Positions 1-6,401 of a stretch of 8,844 nucleotides of DNA are shown here, piece after piece. A program made the translations under genes and the position numbers. Source of the stretch: Desulfomicrobium sp. (GTDB taxonomy: Bacteria; Desulfobacterota; Desulfovibrionia; Desulfovibrionales; Desulfomicrobiaceae). Positions within the stretch are counted from its first letter, which is position 1, and every line of letters starts with the position of its first letter. The notes under the pieces were generated by a model. The model had not been told where the DNA came from, did not search any database, and saw only the letters and a program-made list of their open reading frames with translations. The stretch is from the NCBI GenBank assembly GCA_003542385.1, contig DPKT01000181.1, positions 1 through 8,844 of the forward strand, read 5' to 3'.

Positions 1-256
1 CGGCACGCGCGGCGCGGCCATCGGGCACATCAGCCCCGAGGCGGCAGAGGGCGGCGTCATCGGCCTGGTCAGGGAAGGGGACCGCATCAGCATCGACATC
101 CCGGCCCGCAAGCTCGAACTCCTCGTGGACGAGGCCGAGCTCGAGCGCCGCCGCAAGGACTGGAAGCCCTACCCCAAGGAAATCACGTCATCCATCCTGC
201 GCCGTTACAGCCGCATGGCCTCGTCGGCTGCCAAGGGCGCGGTGACGAAGATCTGA
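1..256 (+). CDS. ilvD: Dihydroxy-acid dehydratase, C-terminal end (partial)
   Basis: This is the last 84 codons of ilvD, read from base 2; the rest lies left of the window. IlvD is an Fe-S dehydratase that converts 2,3-dihydroxy-3-methyl acids to 2-oxo acids in cytosolic valine, leucine and isoleucine synthesis. The visible residues begin with GTRG and run into GHISPEAAEGGVIGLV, the conserved C-terminal block of the IlvD/Edd family that follows the catalytic serine loop; the serine itself would lie just outside the window. A typical tail follows, with a basic LERRRKDW segment and a C-terminal stretch around SSILRRYSRMASSAAKGA. The TGA stop at 254-256 shares its last base with the ATG of the next gene, which points to co-transcription. 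Family identity is seen directly in the sequence; full-length integrity cannot be judged from this fragment. Confidence 0.95.
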   Translation, partial: GTRGAAIGHISPEAAEGGVIGLVREGDRISIDIPARKLELLVDEAELERRRKDWKPYPKEITSSILRRYSRMASSAAKGAVTKI

Positions 257-981
257 TGGGTTGGGACGCCCAAAGCGCTGCCCGCTATGACCAGTGGGCC
301 AAGAGCCCCTGCGGGAGCTTCGCCCTGCGGCAGGAGCAAAGACTGCTGCAGGGCGTCATCGCCCACTGGCCCCGGCGCAAGCAGAAGCTTCTGGACATCG
401 GCTGCGGCACCGGCACGTTCCTTGAATTCTTCTGGTCCTGCGGGTTCGATCTGACGGCCATCGACTTGAGCCCGGACATGCTGGCCAGCGCGCGGGAAAA
501 GATCGGGGTCAGGGCCGACCTGCACCTGGGCAGCGCCGAGCACCTGCCCTTCGAGGACCGCGAGTTCGACTACGCCTCGCTCATGACCGTGCTCGAATTC
601 GTGGACGACCCCGTTCTCGTCCTGCAGGAAGCTGCGCGAGTGGCCCGCAAGGGCATCCTCGTCACGTTCCTGAACAAATGGTCGCTCTACGGGTGTTCGG
701 TGCGTCTGGGAAAGCGGCATTCGACTCTGGCCAGGGCGCGCTGGTTCACCTGGCCGGAAATGCGGGCCCTGATCCAGCAGAGTATCTCCCCCGGAGCCAT
801 GGAGGCCAGATCCATCCTGCTGGGGCCGTCCTGCACCTGGAATGCCCTGCCCGTCATCAGGCTCCTGAACAGCGTCTCCGTCTTCCCCTGGATGGGCGCG
901 GTCACGGCCGTGCGCATCGACCTGACCGCGCCGCCGGCCCAGACCCCCCTCATGGCCTGGGAAACGGAACCGACGGTCTGA
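256..981 (+). CDS. Class I SAM-dependent methyltransferase, substrate unknown
   Basis: A 241-residue cytosolic protein with a Rossmann-fold methyltransferase core. Motif I is LLDIGCGTGTF (residues 45-55), which binds S-adenosylmethionine. The acidic end of strand 2 is D70 in TAIDLSPDML, GSAEHLPF (92-99) precedes the adenine-contacting region, and EFDYASLMTVLEFVDD (103-118) is the motif IV/V region typical of the COG2226/Methyltransf_11 group. The N-terminal YDQWAKSPCG is like small-molecule methyltransferases of this group rather than RNA or DNA methyltransferases. The C-terminal third (about 150-241) has no motif I recognise. The ATG overlaps the ilvD stop by one base (TGATG), with a GGTGA-like stretch upstream, so translation is probably coupled to ilvD. 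An intrinsic terminator 19 bp after the stop ends the unit. The substrate cannot be read from the sequence, and the link to branched-chain amino acid synthesis is positional only. Confidence 0.9.
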   Translation: MGWDAQSAARYDQWAKSPCGSFALRQEQRLLQGVIAHWPRRKQKLLDIGCGTGTFLEFFWSCGFDLTAIDLSPDMLASAREKIGVRADLHLGSAEHLPFEDREFDYASLMTVLEFVDDPVLVLQEAARVARKGILVTFLNKWSLYGCSVRLGKRHSTLARARWFTWPEMRALIQQSISPGAMEARSILLGPSCTWNALPVIRLLNSVSVFPWMGAVTAVRIDLTAPPAQTPLMAWETEPTV

Positions 982-999
982 AGAAAGAGCCCGCAAACG

Positions 1000-1046
1000 A
1001 AATGGCCGGACTGCATGCGTGCAGCACGGCCATTTGTCATTTTTTT
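1000..1046 (+). terminator. Intrinsic terminator after the ilvD-methyltransferase unit
   Basis: A 9-bp outer stem, AAATGGCCG (1000-1008) with CGGCCATTT (1027-1035), is separated by a small GA/CA internal loop from a 5-bp inner stem, CTGCA with TGCAG, closed by a TGCG tetraloop. A run of seven T (1040-1046) follows four bases later. This is a textbook rho-independent terminator for plus-strand transcription. Read from the other strand it has the same stem but only a short, broken T-run, so it may terminate the converging aldolase transcript weakly as well. Confidence 0.85.
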
Positions 1047-1053
1047 CGGGTAG

Positions 1054-1812
1054 TTATTTTCCGTGAACCAGGGTGCAGACCTCTTCGAGGGCCTTGGCCG
1101 GGTTTTCCTGCTGGAAGATGTTGCGGCCGATGCACACGCCGGACACGCCGGAGTCAAGGGCCTCGCGCACGTTGCGCAGGAAATGGCGGAAGTCGCCGTT
1201 GCGCGGGCCGCCGCTGATGACCACGGGAACGGGGCAGGTGGCCACGGCCCGGGCGAAGCTCGGGTGGCTGCCGCAGGACGGCACCTTGATGACGTCGGCC
1301 CCGAGCTCGGCGCCGATGCGGATGCTGTGGGCCACCAGGGTCGGGTCGTTCTCGTTCACGATCTGGCCGCCGCGGGCGTAGATCATGGCCAGAAGGGGCA
1401 GGCCCAGCTGGTGGGCCTCCTCCACGCAGGCGCCGAGGTCCGAGAGCATGCGGTCCTCGAGGTCGTTGCCGATGTTGATGTGCATGGAGACCATGTCCGC
1501 GCCAAGGCGCAGAGCCTCGGGCACGGAACAGACCAGGGCCTTGTTGTAGGACGGCAGGCCGTGCCGCGTGCCGGCCGAAAGGTGCACGATGAGGGACTGA
1601 TCCAGGCGGATCTCCCCGGCCGTGGCCATGACCATGCCCTTGTGCAGGACCACCCCCTGCAGGGGCAGATGCTGCAGGCCGCGCAGGAGGCTGCCGAGGT
1701 CTTCCAGGCCCGGGATGTTGCCTTCGGACAGGCCGTGGTCCAGCGGCAGGATGATGGTCCTCTTGGATTCGGGGTGGAAGAGCCGCGCGGCCTTGCGCAG
1801 GTATCCGATCAT
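1054..1812 (-). CDS. DhnA-family class I aldolase, resembling ADH synthase (AroA'-like)
   Basis: A 252-residue TIM-barrel aldolase of the DeoC/LacD/FbaB superfamily. ILPLDHGLSEG (21-31) carries the conserved Asp25. MIYARGG (143-149) holds Tyr145, and DVIKVPSCG (173-181) holds Lys176, the expected Schiff-base lysine. SGGP (200-203) and VCIGRNIFQ (226-234) form the phosphate-binding loops. The Asp-Tyr-Lys spacing matches what I recall for Methanocaldococcus MJ0400, 2-amino-3,7-dideoxy-D-threo-hept-6-ulosonate synthase, which starts an alternative route to 3-dehydroquinate and is also found in sulfate reducers. Class I fructose-bisphosphate aldolase is the main alternative. No 3-dehydroquinate synthase II gene lies beside it, so it may be a paralogue. 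The ATG at 1812 has a strong Shine-Dalgarno; reading further upstream would enter the preceding gene in the wrong frame. It follows the rRNA methyltransferase gene by 17 bp, implying one operon. Confidence 0.85.
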   Translation of the reverse strand: MIGYLRKAARLFHPESKRTIILPLDHGLSEGNIPGLEDLGSLLRGLQHLPLQGVVLHKGMVMATAGEIRLDQSLIVHLSAGTRHGLPSYNKALVCSVPEALRLGADMVSMHINIGNDLEDRMLSDLGACVEEAHQLGLPLLAMIYARGGQIVNENDPTLVAHSIRIGAELGADVIKVPSCGSHPSFARAVATCPVPVVISGGPRNGDFRHFLRNVREALDSGVSGVCIGRNIFQQENPAKALEEVCTLVHGK

Positions 1813-1816
1813 GTCG

Positions 1817-1824
1817 TTCTCCTC
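1817..1824 (-). promoter_or_regulatory. Ribosome binding site of the aldolase gene
   Basis: On the minus strand the bases read GAGGAGAA, an almost ideal Shine-Dalgarno, six to seven bases before the ATG at 1812. It lies in the 17-bp gap after the methyltransferase stop codon. It fixes the start of the aldolase and shows that the long open frame reaching upstream through the methyltransferase gene is not used. Confidence 0.8.
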
Positions 1825-1829
1825 ATGCG

Positions 1830-3074
1830 TTAGCGATCCGACCACAGGCACCGATTGCCCTTGACCGTCAGAAACCCCAGGGGCAGGCCCCGGTAATAGA
1901 AGGCCCTGCGTCGGGCCTCGCCCTTCCAGGCCAGGCTCTGCCCGGAAAGCAGGGCGCCGATGTCCCGCACGTTTTCCAGCACCAGGCTGTTTTCGTCGGG
2001 CACGGGCGGGACGAACATGCGCAGGGTGGCGTCGGCCAGGACGGAATCCCCGGCCGTCTTGCCCACGGCGAATCCCTGCCAGCGCAGTTCGCCGGGCAGC
2101 TTCCTGGCCTGTTCGAAAATGAGGTAAACGCGGCCGCCGACGCAAAGGAAACTGTGCTCCGGCAGCCAGCTCGTGTCCAGCCCGGTGCGCGCGAAAAATT
2201 GCTGTCTCGTGATCGTGTCGCCCGGAAGCTCCCGGCCTTCCGACTTCTCCATATCCCCTTGCGTGCCCGGTTTGGTCAGTCCGGCCAGGAAGAAGCCTTG
2301 GGCCGCGCTGCCCTCGCCGTCCACGAGCAGGCAGCCCGGCAGAGACGGCGCGAAGCTGAAGGACGCAAATTCGGGTAGCGGAGACGGTGCGAGCCCCAGA
2401 TGTTCCGTGGCGAAGCGGACCTGGTCCTCGTTCTCGCGGACGTTGGTGGTGCAGGTCGAGTAGAGGAGCCTTCCGCCCGGGGCCAGCAGCTCGGCCGCCT
2501 TGGTCAGCAGTTCGCGCTGGAGTTCCTCCAGGGGCGCGGTCTTCTCTCCGGCCCACATCTGCGCGGCCTTTGGGTTCTTTTCGACCGTGCCCCAGCCGCT
2601 GCACGGGGCGTCGAGCAGGATGAGGGGCCAGGAGCCGGGAACGAGCGGCAGGTCCTGTCCCTCGTATTTGCAGGTGGCCACGTTCAGGCATCCCAGGTGG
2701 CGCATGTTCACGCGCAGGGTGGCCAGGCGGTCGGGGCTGGGCTCGTTGGCCAGGACGAGCCCGGTCGGCCCCACCATGCGGGACAGGATGCCGGTCTTGC
2801 TGCCGGGGCTCGCGCACATGTCCAGCACCCGGTCGCCGGGGCGGGGCGCCAGGGCCAGGGGCGGGAGCATGGAGGACTTGTCCTGGATGTAGATGTAGCC
2901 GAAGCGCGCCGCGATGCTGCGGCCCAGGGGCATGGGCTCGGCGGTCAGGGTCCGGGCCAGGGAAAAGAACGGCTCGGGTTCGAAGCCGAACCCTTCGGCC
3001 CGAAGCAGGGCTTCGACGTCCGGGATCTGATCCTCGGCGCATGCCAGACGGAAGGAGCGGGTGGTGTTTTTCAT
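1830..3074 (-). CDS. RsmB/RsmF-type RNA (cytosine-5-)-methyltransferase
   Basis: A 414-residue enzyme of the RsmB/RsmF/NOP2/TRM4 family (COG0144), which methylates C5 of a cytosine in RNA, usually 16S rRNA, using SAM. Motif I is DMCASPGSKT (85-94). Motif II is ANEPSPDRL (109-117). Motif IV is LLDAPCSGWG (153-162), with Cys158 expected to release the product. Motif VI is LLYSTCTTN (203-211), with Cys208 the expected nucleophile. The PGSKT form is closer to RsmF than to RsmB (PGGKT). The C-terminal end (about 370-414, with RAFYYRGLPLGFLTVKGN) looks like the RsmF PUA-like domain. There is no N-terminal NusB-like domain, another argument against RsmB. The ATG at 3074 is preferred over an in-frame TTG at 3101, because the likely promoter would start transcription near 3100; neither start has a clear Shine-Dalgarno. 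The exact target base is not predictable from this sequence. Confidence 0.88.
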   Translation of the reverse strand: MKNTTRSFRLACAEDQIPDVEALLRAEGFGFEPEPFFSLARTLTAEPMPLGRSIAARFGYIYIQDKSSMLPPLALAPRPGDRVLDMCASPGSKTGILSRMVGPTGLVLANEPSPDRLATLRVNMRHLGCLNVATCKYEGQDLPLVPGSWPLILLDAPCSGWGTVEKNPKAAQMWAGEKTAPLEELQRELLTKAAELLAPGGRLLYSTCTTNVRENEDQVRFATEHLGLAPSPLPEFASFSFAPSLPGCLLVDGEGSAAQGFFLAGLTKPGTQGDMEKSEGRELPGDTITRQQFFARTGLDTSWLPEHSFLCVGGRVYLIFEQARKLPGELRWQGFAVGKTAGDSVLADATLRMFVPPVPDENSLVLENVRDIGALLSGQSLAWKGEARRRAFYYRGLPLGFLTVKGNRCLWSDR

Positions 3075-3147
3075 AGGGGTTGTGCCTGGGCCATTTGACA
3101 AGAGCCCGTGTAGCCATCAAGAAAGGGCCTGTCAAAGCGGAGGGCCC
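3075..3147. promoter_or_regulatory. Divergent control region with two face-to-face TTGACA boxes
   Basis: The 73 bp between the two start codons hold a consensus -35 box TTGACA on the plus strand (3095-3100) and another on the minus strand (3135-3130). The first points at the pseudouridine synthase gene, the second at the rRNA methyltransferase gene. The minus-strand box is followed after 17 bp by TACACG (3112-3107), matching three of six bases of a -10. The plus-strand box has only a poor -10 candidate, TCAAGA (3117-3122), after 16 bp. Extended to TTTGACA and TGTCAAA, the boxes form a perfect 7-bp inverted repeat with a 29-bp spacer, so an operator is also possible. The -35 boxes are clear; promoter function is inference. 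Confidence 0.5.
3139..3144 (+). promoter_or_regulatory. Ribosome binding site of the pseudouridine synthase gene
   Basis: GGAGGG lies three bases before the ATG at 3148. The spacing is short, but this is the only good Shine-Dalgarno upstream. It supports starting at MQPVRTAV rather than at an in-frame GTG at 3061, which would place the start inside the divergently transcribed methyltransferase gene. Confidence 0.65.
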
Positions 3148-4068
3148 ATGCAACCGGTCAGGACGGCGGTTCAGATTGTGGAGGTCGGGGCGGAGGAGAA
3201 CGGCCGCAAGCTCACGACCTTCCTGCAGGCGCGGCTGGGGCATCTCCCGGCCGGTCTCGTCATGCGCCTTGTGCGCACCGGCCAGGTGCGCATCGACGGC
3301 CGCCGCTGCAAGCCCTTCGACCGGGTGTCCGCGGGGCAGAAGGTGCGCATCCCTCCCGTGACCGTAGAGCTGCGCGAGGAGGCCGGTCCGGCGCGCACGG
3401 ACCTCGACATCGTGCACGAGGACGCGGACATGCTCGTGGTCAACAAGCCATCAAACCTGCCGGTCCACGCCGGCACGGGCTGGACGGACTCGGTCCACGA
3501 CCGGCTCAAGGTCCGCTTTCCCGGACAGGTCTTCACCCCGGTCCCCGTCCACCGCCTGGACCGCGATACCTCGGGGCTGCTGCTCTGCGCCAAGACCCAC
3601 GATTTCCTGCGCGCCATGCACGAGGCCTGGCCCGGCACGACCAAGGCCTACCTGTGCTGGGTCGAAGGGGCCTGGCCGGACCGGGGCTGGACGACCATCG
3701 TCTCGGACCTGGCCAAGGCCGAAACCGGCAGGGGCGAGAAAGTCGTCTCGGGGCAGGGGCGGCGGGCCGTGTCCCATGTCCATCCCATCAGCCTCGCAGC
3801 GGGCCGCAGTCTGGTGCTGGTGGTGCTCGGCACCGGCCGCACCCACCAGATCAGGGTGCATCTGTCCGACCGTGGCCACGCCATCGTCGGCGACCCCAAA
3901 TACGGCCGCGGCGGGGGGCTCATGCTCCATGCCGCCTTCCTGTCCTGGCCGGGACACGCCTATTTCGCCCTTCCGCCCTGGACCGGGGATTTTCAGGTTT
4001 CCCCTGCCTTGGCCGGAACGATCAACGACATCATCACCACCGCTCCCGCCAAGGAGGGGGCTTCATGA
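3148..4068 (+). CDS. RluA/RluC-family 23S rRNA pseudouridine synthase
   Basis: A 306-residue enzyme that isomerises uridine to pseudouridine in RNA, most likely 23S rRNA. An S4 RNA-binding domain spans about residues 17-70, with GQVRIDGRRCKPFDRV and a VRIPP end, as in RluC and RluD. The catalytic domain follows: LVVNKPSNLPVHAG (96-109), then HRLDRDTSGLLL (135-146) with Asp138 as the expected catalytic aspartate. GRTHQIRVH (230-238) and GHAIVGDPKYG (243-253) are the other family blocks. The S4 domain and RIPP wording favour RluC-like over RluA, which lacks S4; the exact target uridines cannot be assigned. Length fits the family (about 320). The stop overlaps the next gene's ATG (ATGA, 4065-4068), so the glycosyltransferase is probably translated by coupling. 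It is divergent from the rRNA methyltransferase gene across a shared control region. Confidence 0.92.
   Translation: MQPVRTAVQIVEVGAEENGRKLTTFLQARLGHLPAGLVMRLVRTGQVRIDGRRCKPFDRVSAGQKVRIPPVTVELREEAGPARTDLDIVHEDADMLVVNKPSNLPVHAGTGWTDSVHDRLKVRFPGQVFTPVPVHRLDRDTSGLLLCAKTHDFLRAMHEAWPGTTKAYLCWVEGAWPDRGWTTIVSDLAKAETGRGEKVVSGQGRRAVSHVHPISLAAGRSLVLVVLGTGRTHQIRVHLSDRGHAIVGDPKYGRGGGLMLHAAFLSWPGHAYFALPPWTGDFQVSPALAGTINDIITTAPAKEGAS
4052..4057 (+). promoter_or_regulatory. Ribosome binding site of the glycosyltransferase gene, inside the upstream CDS
   Basis: AGGAGG, followed by more G, lies seven bases before the ATG at 4065, inside the final codons (Lys-Glu-Gly) of the pseudouridine synthase. It fixes the glycosyltransferase start; the frame open upstream of it is only a shadow of the pseudouridine synthase gene. 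Confidence 0.85.
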
Positions 4069-5621
4069 ACGAACGCCAATCAAGCGCCCTGTACTGGGGC
4101 GCAAGCCTCGCCCTCATCGCCCTGACCACCTGGGTCAGGTACTGGTTCGTAACCTCGGGACAGCTGGGCCTCTCGCCCGACGAGGCCCAGTACTGGGACT
4201 GGAGCCGGACCCTGCAGTGGTCCTACTACTCCAAGGGGCCGCTCATCGCCTTCATAAACGCCCTGAGTACGTTTTTTCTCGGTGCCACGGAACTGGGCGT
4301 TCGCGCCGGGGCCATGGTCGGCGCGGTCCTCATGCAGCTGGCCGTGCTGGGCTGGATCGGGATATGGCTGCGGCGCATCCGTACGGCCTTCTGGACCCTC
4401 GCGGTGCTGAACACGACCCTGCTCTTCATGGCCGGGGGGCTGCTCATGACCACGGACAACCCGCTCCTGGCCTGCTGGATCCTGGGCATGATCTGCCTGA
4501 GCCTGGCCGTGGACAAAGGGAGCCTCCCCCTTTTCATTCTCATGGGGCTTTTCCTGGCGTTGGGCATCGCGGCCAAGTACACCATGCTGCTTTTCATTCC
4601 GTTGGCAATGGCCGCGTCCTTCTGGATCGGCCGGGGACAGGACATGCCTGCCCTGTTCTGGCCGCGGCTGCTGAAGTCCCTCGGCATCGGCGGCGCGGCC
4701 GGGCTGCTGCCCATCCTGGTCTGGAACGCCACCCACGACTGGGCCGGGATCAAGCATGTCCTCTACCGGGGAGCCATGGCCGGGGAAAAGGCCAAAGTCT
4801 TTTTCGAGCTGAAGAATTTTCCCGAATATCTGGGCAGCCAGCTGGGCGTGGTCACGCCGTGGTGGTTCGTCTTTCTCTTCATCGGGGCCTGGCTGGTCGG
4901 CCGCCAGCTCCTGCGGAGGCAGGCCGAGCCGGTTTTCCCCTGGCTGCCGCGTCCCATGGCCATCATCCTGACGGTCTTCTTCTGGCCTGTGTGGATATTC
5001 TTCCTGCTCTGGAGCCTGCACGCCAAGGTCGAGGCCAACTGGTCGGCCACGGCCTACCCGGCAGGCATCCTGCTGGCGGCCATGGCCCTGGAGCGCTTCG
5101 TCCACCGCGAGCCGCGGCCCAGGTGGCGTTTCGCCTGGCCCGCGCTCGGAGTTGTCGTCTTCGCCGTCCTTCACCTGCAGGCCTTCATCCCCTTTGACGG
5201 GGAGAAGAACCCCGTGCACCGGCTGCGCGGCTGGCAGGAACTGGGGCAGAAGGTCGACGAGGCGCGGCAGGAACTGGGCGGGTCCGATGCGGCGTTCGTC
5301 TTCGGCAGCGAATACGGAGTCACGGCTGAGCTGTCCTTCTACGTGCCGGGACAGAGGCGGGCCTTCTGCCTGGCCGGCGGCCGCAAGATGAACCAGTACG
5401 ATTTCTGGCCGGCTCCGGACCCGGCTGCCCAGAATGCTGTTTTCGTGGTCAAGGGGGAAAAGGGGAAGGTTGCGGAGCGGGTCCTCGAACTCTTCGAGAG
5501 CGTGGACGAGCCCAGGGTGGTGACCACCGCCCAGGGCAGCCGTCTCGGCCAGACCTTCACGCTTTTCCTGTGCCGCGGATACAAGGGCGTCTGGCCGGCC
5601 CAGGAGGGCGGAAACTTCTAG
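4065..5621 (+). CDS. Polytopic membrane glycosyltransferase, GT39/GT83 (ArnT/PMT_2-like)
   Basis: A 518-residue inner-membrane protein of the GT-C fold, in the family of ArnT and protein mannosyltransferases (PMT_2), which transfers a sugar from a polyprenyl-phosphate donor to an acceptor on the periplasmic side. After a first membrane segment (about 9-29), the first periplasmic loop holds SPDEAQYWDWSR (37-48), with the expected catalytic Asp39-Glu40, and YYSKGPLIAF (54-63), where related enzymes usually have YYDHPP. TTDNPLL (129-135) and VEANWSATAYPAG (322-334) are further family blocks. About ten hydrophobic segments are visible, the last near 357-373, followed by a soluble domain of about 140 residues with no motif I know. 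Lipid A, another glycolipid or a protein could be the acceptor; the sequence does not decide. It overlaps the pseudouridine synthase gene by 4 bp and meets the opposing gene at a shared CTAG. Confidence 0.88.
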   Translation: MNERQSSALYWGASLALIALTTWVRYWFVTSGQLGLSPDEAQYWDWSRTLQWSYYSKGPLIAFINALSTFFLGATELGVRAGAMVGAVLMQLAVLGWIGIWLRRIRTAFWTLAVLNTTLLFMAGGLLMTTDNPLLACWILGMICLSLAVDKGSLPLFILMGLFLALGIAAKYTMLLFIPLAMAASFWIGRGQDMPALFWPRLLKSLGIGGAAGLLPILVWNATHDWAGIKHVLYRGAMAGEKAKVFFELKNFPEYLGSQLGVVTPWWFVFLFIGAWLVGRQLLRRQAEPVFPWLPRPMAIILTVFFWPVWIFFLLWSLHAKVEANWSATAYPAGILLAAMALERFVHREPRPRWRFAWPALGVVVFAVLHLQAFIPFDGEKNPVHRLRGWQELGQKVDEARQELGGSDAAFVFGSEYGVTAELSFYVPGQRRAFCLAGGRKMNQYDFWPAPDPAAQNAVFVVKGEKGKVAERVLELFESVDEPRVVTTAQGSRLGQTFTLFLCRGYKGVWPAQEGGNF

Positions 5622-6400
5622 GCCGGGCAGCGTCCGGGATTTCGGGCCAGGTAGGCCTCGGTCGCCAGGAAATCATCCTTCGTATGCGGTTCGAAGGTGA
5701 CGGTGACCGGGGCCTTTCGTTTTGCCAGGAAATCCCAGAGCCTGTCCCATGGAACGGCGCCCTGTCCCAGGCCCAGGTGCTGGTCCGCGCTGCCGTCGTT
5801 GTCGTGCAGGTGCAGGTGGCCGAGAAACGGGTCCAGGGCCGTGAGCCATTCGTCCAAGTTGCCGCGCTCGCCGCCGCGGGCGAAGCTGTGCCAGTGTCCC
5901 AGGTCCAGGCAGGCCCGGACGACACCCGGCAGGGCCGAGAGCACCCGGACATGCCACTGCGGGTCCGCCTCGAACACGTTCTCCAGGAAAAGGGGCGCGC
6001 AGGCATGTTCCAGGACCGTCGTCCAGGTGGACAGGGAGTTCTCCAGCCACTGCTCCTGGAACGCGGCGTACGTCAGGTGATTGTAGTCCAGGTGGGCGAT
6101 GAGGTGGGCTGGCTCGTAGACCTGCGCCGCGTCGAGAGCGTGCAGCAGGCGTTCGGTGGCGGCCCGCCGCACCAGCGGGTCGAGGCTGCCGGGATGCAGG
6201 TCGAAGAAGGGCAGGTGTACGGCGCAGGTCAGGCCTGCGTCGTGGAACATCCGGGCGTTTTCGGCATGCCGGGCCGGGCTCGTGGAGTCCAGGGCACGGG
6301 CGTCGAAGCCGAGTTCGGGGTTCAGGCGCCGCGAGAGGAAGAGTTCCAGATAGGCGGGGTGCTCGTCCAGGTAGCGCAGGGGCAGGTTGACGAAGGCCAT
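5618..6400 (-). CDS. Sugar phosphate isomerase/epimerase-like TIM-barrel protein
   Basis: A 260-residue cytosolic protein of the xylose isomerase-like TIM-barrel superfamily (AP_endonuc_2, COG1082), which includes sugar isomerases, epimerases and endonuclease IV. Candidate metal ligands sit at the ends of successive strands: His62 (VHLPFFD), His103 (IAHLDYNH), Glu140 (LFLENVFE), Asp166 and His169 (CLDLGHWHSF), His197/His199 (GHLHLHDNDG) and Glu237 (VTFEPHT). DQHLGLGQGAVPW (206-218) is the usual loop before the last strands. The substrate is unknown; endonuclease IV is less likely because its longer set of conserved ligand blocks is not seen. The ATG at 6400 is one base from the stop of the L,D-transpeptidase gene and lacks a good Shine-Dalgarno, so it probably depends on translational coupling. 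Its TAG stop overlaps the TAG of the convergent glycosyltransferase gene. Confidence 0.85.
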   Translation of the reverse strand: MAFVNLPLRYLDEHPAYLELFLSRRLNPELGFDARALDSTSPARHAENARMFHDAGLTCAVHLPFFDLHPGSLDPLVRRAATERLLHALDAAQVYEPAHLIAHLDYNHLTYAAFQEQWLENSLSTWTTVLEHACAPLFLENVFEADPQWHVRVLSALPGVVRACLDLGHWHSFARGGERGNLDEWLTALDPFLGHLHLHDNDGSADQHLGLGQGAVPWDRLWDFLAKRKAPVTVTFEPHTKDDFLATEAYLARNPGRCPA

Positions 6401-6401
6401 G

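Noticed and set aside
3075..3101. A nine-residue longer methyltransferase starting at a TTG at 3101.
   Set aside because: The likely minus-strand promoter would start transcription at about 3100, and the added residues have no family character. Not excluded, as neither start has a clear ribosome site.
3061..3147. A longer pseudouridine synthase starting at a GTG at 3061.
   Set aside because: It would begin inside the divergent methyltransferase gene, has no ribosome site, and the added residues do not belong to the S4 domain.
1054..3417. A 787-codon open frame on the minus strand, continuous with the aldolase and running through the methyltransferase gene and into the pseudouridine synthase region.
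   Set aside because: Only the last 252 codons resemble a protein. The upstream part is a different frame of the methyltransferase gene, Arg/Pro/Gly-rich as expected for a GC-rich shadow, and the aldolase has its own strong ribosome site at 1817-1824.
4080..5219. A 379-codon minus-strand open frame opposite the glycosyltransferase gene.
   Set aside because: It has low-complexity Gly/Pro/Gln/Glu-rich content with no domain, while the plus strand has clear membrane segments and family motifs.
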